Shown: one piece after another, positions 1 to 11,637 of the stretch | How the letters are laid out: each line of letters begins with the position of its first letter | How positions within the stretch are numbered: position 1 is the first letter of the stretch | Assembly (NCBI GenBank): GCA_003952965.2 | Contig: CM025850.1 | Span: 30,615,024 to 30,679,023, forward strand | Length of the DNA: 64,000 nucleotides | Direction: 5' to 3' | DNA from: Morella rubra | Lineage: Eukaryota; Streptophyta; Magnoliopsida; Fagales; Myricaceae | Notes under the pieces: model-generated | The model's input: only the letters and a program-made list of their open reading frames with translations | Databases searched by the model: none | What the model was told of the DNA's origin: nothing | Program-made: the position numbers and the translations under genes

Positions 1-3000
1 AGTTTGGATTTTTTTAAGATGAGGAGGATATATCCGGAGCTTTGCCCCGACTATGTAATCCTTCCAGACTTGTACAGTCTCCCGTCACGATGCTAAGTAT
101 TTTCCTTATTGTCTATATAAAAGACATGTCATGCTAATTGATACGACAGTCCATATAAGAAAATCTTCATTTGAAATGGAATCATCTGCCTTCCTGGATT
201 TGTTTATCAAAATGCACTGTACCAAAAAAACTGCCAAAAACGAGTAATGTCATGAGTACGACTTTTCATCTTATGCTTCCAATTGCAAGCGTGAGGGGCG
301 TTATAACTTGGGGAATCCCCCAAACCAACATTTAAGTTTGAAATATCATAGCATTATTAGCGCCTTGATCCTCCCCTTCCAATTTTCCTTTGAGACTTAA
401 GAGTAATGAAGACGTACACCTAAAATGGGCCATTTGAAATCGCTCTATCAAGCATAGGAGTCTATTTCCCTTAACAACTACTTGCATAGTCGGAGTGGCA
501 TGAATATGACATTTCAACAGTGGATTATCACATCTATAAGCTTTTTACTTACCTCACCGTCACTACTTCATCCGCTTTGTGTGATCCTAGAAGATGAACA
601 ATTGATATTACTCGATTTTCTTCTTCTTTTTGCGTACACAAACTGCTTATGGGGGCAAAATTGAATTGTGTACAGAAACTGGATACCAGGACATATAGAG
701 GAGGATGGCGAGCAATAAATTATGGCCTTTGGTCACAAATGTTTTTGGTGCAAGAGAAGATCAACATTTCGCCCCCAAAACCTTCACCGGCAGAGGTAGA
801 AGACAAAGGAAACAAGTGGGTTGCAAATCTGCAGTATTTCTCCCCTTCACACATCTTGTATATGTTCCTAGAACATGCAAGCAGTAAAAAACGGTAAAAT
901 TTATGAATGATTCTTGAATAAATCAATCTCGATCGTACTATGCCCAAAAGATATAGCTGACACTCCTAGCAGGCCCACTGAGTCAGCAGAGGCTAGGTAC
1001 GTAGTCCCAGTACCATCTATGCTATTAATCTCTTCCGATAAACATTATTGCTTCAGTACTTATATATGTGCCCTATGCTGCCACATTGCCTTTTAAAACT
1101 CAAAGGACACCAGCCGCTTCTCGACTGTGAACCCTCAACTGTCTTTCATGTTCTTCTGGGATGACTCCACGCGTTTCTCCTACCACCCCATTTAAGCATG
1201 TACGTTTGCATGTCCGTGTCACTTGGCGCCACATTGCAGTCTTTATCAGAAAGCCCTTGGCAGCCCCTAGAATTTGATGATTGTAACCATTTGATATGAA
1301 CATTTTCGGAATCTTCTCCTTCGGTTCGAGCAGTATGAAACATGTTGCACTTGAAGTTTGGAAGCCAATGAACTAGCATTCAAGCGTTATTTCTTAAATG
1401 GGAGGGAACCCGTCACTGTTCACAAAATTTGGGTATCTATTTTAGCACTGCACTTGAAACTTCTGTCTCACCCGCTGATTGAGATGGACATTAATGGACA
1501 ATACAGGTGCAGAGCTAAATCCTTCGTCAGGATAAAGATGTTGAGGGCTACCTTTAAATTAACGAGTTGAATATTAATTCTTTTTCTATGAAACAAATCT
1601 CCTAGACTTTCGACAAACACTGCATTTCTTGCCCGAGATTGGATCAAAAGAAGAAAATGAAGATATCACAGTTACTATAGCTCAAGTTTAGCGTGAACAT
1701 TTAGCATCTAGTTGGAGATCAGAGGAAACGAATGTACTTTTCCTCTACTCTGTTGGCTAAAACTCTTTGCTTCAGAATGACTTCCTCTGAACTTCATAAT
1801 TCCAAAGTGAGTAGATGCATCGTACCTTGATTTATCATAAATAACGAACAAATTTGAACACATATAATTTGTCCTAAATAATGACAGAGTCGCCTTTTTT
1901 AATGTATATTCATTTCGTGTCAAGTTAGGCGGAATTGAAGGTGGGGGGCCAGGGGGGGTAGTGGTGAGATTAATTATAGTTGGTTGGAGGGGATTCTAGC
2001 AGCAATGGGTTCGCAGCATGTGCGCCAATAATGCCAGCCACACAACCACCAACCGAGAGAGAAAATCTCTCAATTTTTTTTTCATTACAGAATATGATTA
2101 TTATTTAGTCCTCTCAACTTCAAATTAGTGGGACTAATTATCCCTCTCCTCTTTCCCTATACTGCTTATCCATGTTACCTTACCCTTGTTCCAATGGCCG
2201 TTCAACCGATTCCGGTCCCATGAAACGAACTCATCATACACTTTTAAATAGCAATAAACAATTGATTAATTGAATCTTTTGGTTATGATTATGTCTGTTC
2301 ATGCATTCCTTGCGGTTGGACATGTGAGGGCAAGCAATATGTTTAGCCCATCATTGGCATCTGTCTTTATGGAAAAAGGTTTCCGGACTCTTGGCAAGCA
2401 CTTGCAGCAGGATGGTGATGACGAATATCTTCTTTTAAAACCATTAACGGGCGTGAGCTCCAATTATTTGAGACTGCAGGAAGCTCAAGACAATCAGCAC
2501 TTAACTTGACACTTACATAGAAAATCAGCACTTAACTTGATACTTACATGGGCAGCAATACAATACAATACAGCGTCTTCCGAGTTGTCCTTAGGAATTC
2601 CAACCATTTTGCAGGATTCTTGTAATTTATTGGAGCAGATCAGTAAACAGTAGAACAAAGTACTGAATCAGTGATCTGCCATTTGCTTTACGTCTCATGC
2701 ATTGAAGCAGGTGCAGGCTAGGCATCCCTCGGGGTGACATTGACAACAAGGAAGATACTCTGCAAATGCAGGTCATTGTGAATATTGCAGAGGCTTTCCT
2801 CTGATCTGATCATCAGAGATCATGAGACTGTAAGGTGTTGGAAAAATAAACATTTCCGTGGATCTGTCATATGGGTCGTACGAATTACACGGTGGGAAAG
2901 AGGTACTTTTCGCCTTCATTTATCTAGAGGAGAATCATATGGGTATCCAATGGATTGATTGGTTAACCTCCTTGTAAAAGGACGCATTTGTCCACACGAT

Positions 3001-3799
3001 CATAACTATATTAGTATCAACGAAATAAGGGCAAACTGGGGCTTTAAATGGCTTGATGCTCGCAAGTACTTAAGTCAAATAAGTATATGTAATCAGTCCA
3101 GATAAGGCGTACCAGATATGCTCAGAAAAGATTATTAAAAATTTTGCTTGACTTCTGAGAGTATATATTCGGCATTTTCCAAATAAAAATTCTGTTGACG
3201 AATGAAGATTGGGGTAGGTTTAGGTGGTAGCGTTGAAATCCTTTTATTATGTGTTCAGTGTTTATAAAAATACTGACAAATTGATTTACAGAAAACCCAG
3301 TTTTTAAAAAGATATACATAGAGTCGGTCAAAGGGGATCATATGCGTCCATTTAAATGCATATTCAAAAGATCTAGATTCTAATAATCTTCCACATTAAT
3401 ATATAAAGTTCCTATGTACCTTATTCCCAAGGAATTTCTAAAATACATCTCTAACGTTCGTGTAATTATTGTTTTGCAAGTAAAATTAACACTAAGTTTT
3501 CAAACTAATTATACGATATTTGTATTAGTTGCAACATTTATATGTTCAAAAGTATAAGACTTAGTTCACTCCGCCTCCTAATGATATTGAATTTAAGTTG
3601 TCTAGAATAATATATGAGCAATAAATAATAATAGTGATTAAGCTTTCTGTTTAGATTTAAAAATAAAATTCAGTCTTCTATCTATTTGATCCAGTTTTAA
3701 AAATAGTAAGGGCATGTTTGTAAGCTAAGATTTTCTAGAAATATTAGGAATGTTGTGAAAATTGAGGTAGATTAGTGTTTTATTGGATTTTGAGAGAAA
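1..3799. other. Gene-poor intergenic DNA, no supported gene
   Basis: I find no recognisable gene here. Short open frames occur on both strands. The minus-strand ones between about 330 and 1380 read somewhat like protein, but they match no family I recognise and lack a consistent splice framework. A 31-bp direct tandem repeat lies at 2492-2553. A stretch starting near 3709 (TAA followed by GGGCATGTTTGTAAGC) resembles the left end of the PIF/Harbinger-type MITE at 26188-26496, but I see no matching right end. The rest is AT-rich sequence without visible structure. Confidence 0.5.
2492..2553. repeat. Short tandem duplication, 31-bp period
   Basis: Two adjacent copies of a roughly 30-bp unit (core CAGCACTTAACTTGA) differ by about one base inside the core. 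This looks like a recent local slippage or duplication event; no function is suggested. Confidence 0.75.
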
Positions 3800-4150
3800 A
3801 ATAATGAAAATATAATTTTATGCACCCCCAAGTATAGGATGTTAATACTTTGCACTCAATTTTTCAATTTTGTGACATTGAGCTCCTCAAGTTTCGATTT
3901 TTGACAATTTGCACTCTCCCGTTAAATTGACAATTAAAACCAATGCAAAATAGAGAAAAATACGTTCCTAGTCTTCAATTAGCCAACAAGCATAAAATGT
4001 CTTTTGAGGGTAAAAACATCTTGTTTTTCATTAGTTTTTAGTGTCAAATTTAGCTGCGGGGTACAAATCTTTAAAAATCGAAATCTAGGGGCTCATAAAA
4101 GATGGGGTGCAAAGTGTCCTCACAGTGCACCCAAGGCTCAAAGTGTATTT
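3800..4150. mobile_element. Degenerate foldback MITE
   Basis: The left half (rich in TTTGCACTC and GAGCTCCTCAAGTTTCGA) is roughly the reverse complement of the right half (TCGAAATCTAGGGGCTC and GGGTGCAAAGTGTCC), around a centre near 3960. The arms carry the same 'cacttt-gcaccc' vocabulary as the clear element at 4210-4607, so I take it as an older member of that family. I could not assign exact ends or a target-site duplication. Confidence 0.5.
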
Positions 4151-4209
4151 TTTCTTCTTCTTTTTTTTTTTAAAATTATTTTTGTAATTAAAATTTTAAG
4201 TTAATTATA

Positions 4210-4607
4210 GGAGAAAATACATTTTTCACCCATGAACTACCATAAGTTTTACACTTTACACCCTAAACTACCAATTTTGACACATTGCACCCTCTAACTA
4301 CTAATTTTAACACTTTGCACCCTTTATCAAATTTTTAAACTAAAATGACGATAATGTCTTTGACCCATTTTGCATATATTGAAGATATTGTTGTTAATTC
4401 ATTAATTTCTCAAGGGTATTATTGTCAAATGGAGGGTGCAAAGTGTTTAATATTAGTACTTGGAGGGTGTAATGTGTCAAAGTGGGTAGTTTAAGGTGCA
4501 AAATGTCTAACATTGGTAATTTGAGGGTGTAATGTCTTAAAGATGACAGTTTGGGGTGTAATGTATCACTACCCCGACAGTTTGTGGGTGAAAAGTATAT
4601 TTTTCCC
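4210..4607. mobile_element. Foldback MITE with 9-bp target duplication (Mutator-like)
   Basis: The element is 398 bp and almost entirely self-complementary. It starts GGAGAAAATACATTTTTCACCC and ends with the near reverse complement GGGTGAAAAGTATATTTTTCCC. It is flanked on both sides by the same nine bases, TTAATTATA (4201-4209 and 4608-4616). Nine-base target duplications are typical of Mutator-like elements. There is no coding capacity, so it is non-autonomous. A transcript would fold into one long hairpin. Relatives lie at 17212-17587 and 59439-59754. Confidence 0.9.
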
Positions 4608-4616
4608 TTAATTATA

Positions 4617-5824
4617 TTTACAAATAAAATTTTTGGAATGAAGGGAATTTCAGCTAAAATTTCGTTTGCAGACATTGTCCAAGTCAAAGATAAAATAAAA
4701 TTATTGTAAAAAAAAAAAAAAACCGATAAGAGAGACCGTGCAAACGTAGAACAATGTAGTCAAAATTGGCCATAAATGAATTCCACGTGATTTGGAAAAA
4801 TTTAAGTGGTCAAAATAATGGGTGACCTCGGTAAGGACGAAGCCCACTGGCGTGCAATTAATTAGTACAGTCATCAGATTAAAAAAAAAAAAAATAGTAC
4901 CGTCATCAGCAAACGATTGCCTGAGGCTTCTAACGTGGACGAAGTCACATGCCACATGGGACATAATTTACCCAAAACGCCACCAAAGGTTTTTCTTCTT
5001 TACAGACGACAATCTCAGCAGGTTGCCGGTGAAGCTAAAAAATTCGGAAAAGAAAAAGGAACATAGTCAACCGGGAGAAGGAAAACAAACCAGTAAAAGT
5101 GATTTTGACCCACACAACGAGGTTAAACTTGAATTATTTGGTACTAATTACATCAGAGAAATTTTTTACCGTGACGTGGGAGGTGACAGTAACAGCGACT
5201 TTTTCGAGGTTAAAAAGGACGAAAGGCAGAGTTGACAAACGACGTCGAACTGGGTTCATTTACCAATAAGGCGAACGTCAGGCACATTTAACGGCGTTGC
5301 TCTACCAATATGCCTTGGTTCGGTACACCGAGAGCACGTGACTTCAAGGGAGCAACTGTTAAACGCTGTCAACTTGTCAAATCAAATAATTTTTATGGAC
5401 AATGCAAACCTTTCATTTTCTTATTGCTTTAGTTGCTATATGTAACTTTCTTTATATATATATTTTGGATGATGAGAAATTTTAACTCTTTCATGTTAGT
5501 GTCCAAAGACACTTTAGATGCAAAATTTATTTGTTGTTGAGTTTTCAAGTCAATCAAAGAATTCATATATGGTCTGCAATGAAAAAAATTATAAAGAGAG
5601 TTACTTTGCCGGGCAGGGACAAAGTTAATAATTAATTATTAGAGAGCAAAAATGAATAAAACATAGAAAACAATTTAAAAATTCATTAATAAATAAAAAA
5701 GAATAGTATGTTCTTTCAGAAGTTTTTGGAAGGTGGGGCCAGCCTCCTTTGACTTTGTCTCTACTTGCTAGTTACGTCGTAAGGTTCCGTGAATAATCTC
5801 TAATTGGATGATTGCACACGCTTC
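4617..5824. other. Intergenic DNA, no supported gene
   Basis: A 137-codon open frame at 4822-5235 is lysine-rich, contains poly-A-derived KKKK and shows no domain, so I do not call it a gene. Isolated ACGT motifs (TGACGTGG near 5172, CACGTG near 5335) are present, but no gene lies close enough to assign them to. Nothing else is visible. Confidence 0.5.
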
Positions 5825-5943
5825 TGTTGGGGTTAATCCCACGACGGTTGTAAAAGAAGTTGATTGTCAGTTTATAAGTATAAAGGAAAACTTTATCTCT
5901 AGAGCTAACTTTTGAGATTGAGAAAGCCTAAGACCACCTAACA
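5825..5943. mobile_element. Solo LTR, TRIM-like
   Basis: A 119-bp sequence begins TGTTGGGGTTAATCCCAC and ends CACCTAACA, giving the 5'-TG...CA-3' ends and the short inverted repeat (TGTTGG/CCTAACA) expected of an LTR. The bases on either side are an exact 5-bp duplication, GCTTC (5820-5824 and 5944-5948). Single LTR plus 5-bp duplication is the signature left when an LTR retrotransposon is removed by LTR-LTR recombination. The length suits a miniature TRIM-type element. Internal wording (two-step 'ttgtaaaag...taagtataaagg') resembles LTRs common in plant genomes. Confidence 0.85.
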
Positions 5944-5948
5944 GCTTC

Positions 5949-7640
5949 TATCCTATATAAAGCTATACTGGAAGGTCTTACTTACCAACCACTAAACTAG
6001 CGCACATAGGAACAATATCAGTCTAAAAGTACACAAGAATCATACGCATTTACTAGTTTATGCACCTCCGAGCAACCATTTTGGTTAGCATTGGCGACAT
6101 CATTTCATTTGGTCCCCTTGCATCTAGTCATGAAATACATTTCTACTTTTGTACAGTATAATCAAGTGGGTGCAAATCCGTTATCAATATATCTATGGAA
6201 AAGAGAAAACAAGATCTCTGTTTTTCCCTTTTTTTAAGAAAAAAATAACTTAAACCGCATCAAGAAAGTTAAGAGAGAGCTTCGTGCAAGTATAAAGAGT
6301 TCATTAACATAAAACGGTCCATAATTAGATGCGTCGAAAAGTACGGCAAAGATAAAGAAGTGTCAAGAAGGACATAATTGAGTCCTCCGCCGATTCACAC
6401 ACTAATCTATTTAGTGGGGTAGAGGTTTCTAGTGCTTTCTTAATCAGCAACCCGTCTTTGGGGTCCGCCAGGAGGATTAGATTCGACAGAGCTATGAACT
6501 ATCCGCCAATAGGCCCAATACTATGGCTGAATCTCAATGGCAACCTTACCTACATTCTCGTCCGATCGATTTCGAACAGCAGTGGAAAACTGCAGTGTCT
6601 TAAAGTATCGCACGTTAGCACTGTACGTGGAATATTTGCATGAGCCGGTCTCTCCCGTGACGCGACTTTCTTGAGACTTGAGAAGGGAGCTCAGCATTTA
6701 CTGTACGTGTTCGTCGTTCCCGCCACCAGCATCACCTCAGGCCGACGTTGTTTCGAGATCAACACATATTAAATGACCGACCCACCAATAACCAGACACT
6801 ATTAAATGGCCCACCACAAAGATAGCGAAAATTTAAGGGATAATTTCAGAAATCAATTTTTTATTTTTTTTCTAGCCCTTCTTGACCAGTTGTTTCTTTG
6901 TCAGGGCCCGCTGTAAAACATTGCAATTGGTCATGAAAACGACTTGGAGTAAAGTACTGCAGGATTGGTCTCGGGTTGCCGGTGCATGGCATTTGCAGTG
7001 CTGCAATATAGTAATGCATGCAGGATACAAGTTCCAAAGTTCTGCTCCTTTTTTTTTTATATAAGATCTGAATTTTGAGGATTAATTATCTAAAACCCAT
7101 GATCACGGCCTCTTTGTCACGTGAGCCAAAAGTACTGAATTAGTTTCGGTTGAGAAACTAATTAACACTTGTATTGTAAGAATTTATTTCATAAATAATA
7201 CACAACCATATTCTCTCCGGCCATTATTTTCTCTTTTATTATTTTTATGAAGAAGGTCGGCCCAACGAATATGTAGAGTCGGCGCGACCTTAATAATTCT
7301 GTTCTTTTATTCTTGTGAAGTCATTATCAATCCATTGTATCAACTCTTGTACCATTAATATAAGTTCTCACCCAGCTTGAAATTTATTGCTCTTTCAACT
7401 TCTTTTTGGAATTTCAAGATGCCAATGATTACAAGAATTTTCATGTCAAATTAGAAACCCACGTATACTTTTCTGTGAGATGTGACTAACGTCAATCACA
7501 ATTACGCCGTTACTATACCATATTAGCTTATTTTGCAGGTTCAGTTTGGTTTATATCTCCGTCAAGTCATATAAAAAATGTAGCCGAAGATTATAGCTAT
7601 TTATTCCACTTAATGAAAAAGCAAGCTCTAACATGAGGTT
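5949..7640. other. Intergenic DNA, no supported gene
   Basis: No open frame has recognisable protein character. Sequence is AT-rich with short homopolymer runs. I see no RNA gene. Confidence 0.5.
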
Positions 7641-7760
7641 TGGCCTAATGGTGAGACTAACACTTACACGTTTGCTCCTTTTGAGATTTTAGGTTCGAAA
7701 CTTTGCGCCATCAATTTTTTTAAGAATCATTTTCAAGTTCAATCTCTTGATATTATACAA
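7641..7760 (+). mobile_element. tRNA-derived SINE, approximate ends
   Basis: An RNA polymerase III A-box-like sequence, TGGCCTAATGGTGAG (7641-7655), is followed about 40 bp later by a B-box, GGTTCGAAACT (7692-7702). This spacing and order are those of a tRNA promoter. The intervening sequence does not fold as a tRNA, so a tRNA-derived SINE is the better reading. A T-rich tract follows, but I cannot fix the 3' end or the target duplication. Confidence 0.6.
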
Positions 7761-8699
7761 TTTGTGTGGAACCAAAGGACTTCAAATACTCTAGCTAAAC
7801 AATGAAGACAAAGTTATTCTTGCAAACAAAATCCAACGCTCTTTGCACCATTAAACTAAACGGTACTGCTCCTTGTGGAATTCTTTGTCATTTAATTTTG
7901 GATGCACATTAATTCTCGACATTAACCATATCATTACTTATTGAACAAGCCCTCCAACAAATTCCTTGAATTTCAAACATTTCATTTTTCACACTGATGT
8001 ATTTTGAATGATTCAGTTTACAACGTGAGAAGTACAATAACAGGTTTCAAGCATGGTTTTTTTTTTTTTGGGTAGATAAAGGTTTTCAAGAATGGGGTTA
8101 CAGCTATGAGAAGTAGGTCTTAGAGGCAACCTTAATTGGTAGAAGACACAACAGAGGTAGAGATATTGGGACGCGGTAGAGACGATGAAATCGCATTGAC
8201 TTTTGAAAGCAACTGAACATCTGGACACCAGTGTGTTAAGCAAGAAGACCCACAGCTCTGGGTTGAGGATTGTTGCTTTACATTTACTACAGTGTTTTTC
8301 TGGATCTCTGGGGATTGATGAACCCAAAAAACGATCGAAATTGAATGGCCGTTTTTTTCTTTCTTTTATTTAATAATAATTACGAAAATGGAGAGTAATT
8401 ACTAATCACCGTCAGGGGATGAAATGACTATTCCACCCTCCCAATATTTTGAAGATCCCGCACATTAAATTCACTTGCAACTGAATGGACCCCACCACGA
8501 ACGGACAAGATCAGAACGGATCAGACTCCCAGAGATCAGTCAGATGCAGAGAGCAGTGAATTCCCCATCCCAACCTCCTCTCCGTCAGATGTCAGTAATT
8601 CCATGCACAATAATATGTCAGACAAAAAAAAATCACAGAAAGGAAATTTGCTTTGTTAGAAAAGGGAAAGGTCCCGAAGAGTAAGGCGAAAGAGTAGTG

Positions 8700-9311
8700 A
8701 ATCAAAATGTGCCCTTAAGAAGGGCACCAGTGCGTCCTATGAGATTTGAAAAATCCCGTTGCGCAGTGAGAGAGAGAGAGAGGGGGAGGGGTCGGTGACC
8801 ATAACGTGGGAATGGGACCGTGATTGCCCAATTCGAAGAGCCGGCCCCGTTGACATGCTACAGTACGTGGGAACCTCCACTTGCCAGTCACCCCCATGTT
8901 AATCCCAATACGCCCACTTTCGTTTTGGACATATATAATTATTCCAGATTGTAAAGAGCCCTCGTATTCTATTTCCATATCTCATATCCCACGGCCACAG
9001 AGAGAGAGAGAGAGTAGCGAGAGAGATTTTTCAATGTGGCAGGAACAGTGAGGCCTTTTCATAGCAGGACTCTTTTTGGGGGTTTCGAAAGAGAAAAAGA
9101 GAAAGAAAGATCAGAAATTGTAAAGAAGCAGCGAAATAGAAGCATGGAGAGAAAGAAGATGAAAAGGGTGTCTCTATCTAATCCTTCTCGTTTGTCTTTT
9201 TAATCAATTTCATGCCCAGCACCTTTTGTCCCTCTCCACAATACCACATCCTTTCCTTTCAGAAACCCACTTTTCACAGAGCCCAGAGACTGAGAACTTC
9301 AGATTGTGAAA
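8700..9311 (+). promoter_or_regulatory. Promoter and leader of the WAVH-type gene
   Basis: A TATA-like ACATATATAATTATTCC lies near 8930-8946. It is followed by a long purine-rich leader with two GA microsatellites (about 8768-8790 and 9000-9014) and further AGA-rich sequence up to the start codon at 9312. GA/CT-rich leaders are common at plant housekeeping genes. The start of transcription is inferred, probably between 8960 and 9000. Confidence 0.5.
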
Positions 9312-11637
9312 ATGGTGACTGGGTGGAGAAGAGCTTTCTGCACATCCATCCCTAAAGATAGAGAGACCAAAATAGCATCAGAGAAGCATCATCCCCAGCA
9401 GCATTGCGAGAATAGCAACGTCATCCATAGTCCAAAAATCAGCTCCAAGTTTGGGTTTTTCTCCAACCCCTCCACTCCTCGTTTGCAGTCTCAACCGGTG
9501 TCGAGACCCAGTCTCCGTTGCCGAACCACCACCACCACCACACCAACGTCATCGTTGCCCAATAGCCCAAAACTCCATTGCAAAACCGTAACCACCCCAA
9601 AGAAGTACAGCAGCCCCAGATTGTTCCAGCTCGCCAGTCCTCTTTCCCCCAAATCACCCTCGAGCTTCTCGCTTCTGAAAGCCACCTTACGACTCACCAA
9701 AGTAAGCATCTTTTTTCTTTTTCCCGTACAATCATATTCGTTTCCCATCAGCTCCTCTTTATTGAATCATGAATGTTCTTTACAATTATTTCTTTCCGTG
9801 ACGTGTTTCTTTAATCTTTTACTTGCAGAGTAGGTGCGGAATCTGTTTACAGAGCGTGAAGACAGGTCATGGAACAGCCATTTTCACGGCCGAATGCTCC
9901 CACATCTTTCACTTCCATTGCATTTCTTCGCACATCAAAAGGAACCAACTTTTGATTTGCCCCGTGTGCAGTGCAACCTGGAAGGAACTTCCTTTGCTCG
10001 CTGTCCACCAAAACCAGAACCCAGACAACAGCCAAGCAGATAAGATCAGTAATAATAGCCATAAGAAAGAATCCCAACTCAGAGATGTCAAGACCAAATG
10101 CTTGAGAGTATACAATGACGATGAGCCTTTGATGTCTCCCACTTGCGGTGCCCGGTTCAATCCCATACCCGAATCCGATGAGAACGAAGAGGACGAAAAC
10201 GTTGCCGTTGAGTTCCAAGGCTTTTTCGTAAATTCTGCTCCCTCCCTTTCCCCGAGGGTTAATGGAAGAACAGGGTGTGATGAAAAATTCAGGAACGTGG
10301 AGGCGAGGTTATTGCCAGAGGCAGCCGTTGTGGCTGTTGGTAAAAGCTATCAGACGTACGCTGTCGTTTTGAAGGTGAAAGCTCCTCCTTCTCCCGCTCT
10401 GAATCCGGCTCATCGGGCTCCGATTGACTTGGTGACGGTGCTCGATGTGGGCCGGAGCATGAGTGGGCCCAAGTTGCAGATGATGAGACGCGCTCTGAGG
10501 TTGGTCATATCGTCACTCTGTGCAACGGACCGTCTTTCGATCGTTGCATTCGCCGCGAGCTCCAAGCGGTTGTTGCCTCTGACAAGGATGACGTCTAACG
10601 GCCGGAGATCGGCGAGAAAGATAGTCGACGCGGTGGGTTATGTTGGTCAGGGAACGTGCGTGAACGACGCCCTCTTGAAGGCCGCTAAAGTGCTTGAAGA
10701 TCGACGGGAGAGGAACCCCGTTGCAAGCATTATGCTTTTTTCCGACAGACACGATGAGCGGGGAACGATGGGTTCCGCTAATCAGAAGCGGTCGGGTCCC
10801 GCCGTCGTGTCTTCCACGCGCTTCGCTCACTTGGAAATCCCTGTCCACGCTGTGGGTTTCGATGAAAGCGGCGCGTACGGTCAGGCGCAACCCGAAGATG
10901 CATTTGCCAAATGTGTGGGTGGTTTGTTGAGTGTGGTGGTTCAAGATCTAAGGGTCCAACTCGGTTTCGTTTCCGGTTCGGCACCGGCTGAGATCGCCGC
11001 GGTGTACTCTTTAACGGGTCGGCCCACAGTTCTCGGGTCCTGCTCAGTTCGGCTCGGTGATCTCTACGCTGAGGAAGAGAGAGAATTGCTTGTCGAATTG
11101 AAAGTACCCGTTTCCTCTGTTGGGTCCCATCCCGTGTTGTCCGTACGGGCCTCTTACAAGGACCCGTCAACGCAAGAGCTCCTCTATTGCAAGGATCGGG
11201 CCCTCCTGATACCACGTGCCCAATCCGTCCGATCTCATTCGCCCAGCATCCGACGCTTGAGGAACCTCCACGTGACCACTCGCGCCGTAGCCGAGTCTCG
11301 GCAGCTGATTGAGCACAACAATTTGTCAGGAGCTCATCACATGCTGTCCTCGGCTCGAGCCCTGTTGATGCAATCGAGCTCCGAGTCGAGTGATGAGTTC
11401 TTGCAATGCTTAGAAGCGGAGCTAGCTGAGCTGCACCGGCGAAGACAGCAATACCAGCTTCAGAGTCAAAGACGCAGAGCCAATGGACTGGAAACCAATC
11501 GAGTGGAGGAGAAGCCGGAGCCGCTAACGCCGACATCGGCTTGGAGAGCCGCGGAGAGATTGGCTAAGGTAGCCATAATGAGAAAGTCCATGAACAGAGT
11601 CAGCGATTTGCACGGCTTTGAAAACGCCAGATTTTAG
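9312..11637 (+). CDS. WAV3/WAVH-type E3 ubiquitin ligase (RING-H2 + VWA)
   Basis: Two exons, 9312-9701 and 9829-11637, join in phase (CCAAA|gtaagc ... ttgcag|AGTAGG) to give 732 residues. Residues 1-130 are basic and rich in Ser, Pro and Thr. A RING-H2 finger follows at about 133-177: C133, C136, C153, H155, H158, C161, C174, C177. A von Willebrand A domain begins near 329 (IDLVTVLDVGRSMSG), with the family motif LEDRRERNPVASIM after it, and an alpha-helical C-terminus. In Arabidopsis this family (WAV3, WAVH1, WAVH2, EDA40) acts as RING E3 ligases in root gravitropism and waving. The metal-binding DxSxS motif reads D336-V-G-R-S340, so the middle Ser is lost, as I recall for the WAVH branch. 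ATG 9312 is chosen over an in-frame upstream GTG. An AATAAA lies about 50 bp after the stop. The gene converges tail to tail with RMD5. Confidence 0.95.

Noticed and set aside
332..1379. Several minus-strand open frames that read slightly like protein
   Set aside because: They could not be joined with consistent splice sites and phase, and none matched a family I know. They may be transposon relics.
4822..5235. A 137-codon plus-strand open frame
   Set aside because: It runs through poly-A stretches giving Lys runs and shows no domain or splice partner.
10778..11536. A 252-codon open frame antisense to the WAVH exon
   Set aside because: It lies opposite a confident, GC-rich coding exon and has Arg/Pro/Ser-rich composition typical of a shadow frame. 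No splice context or family was seen.
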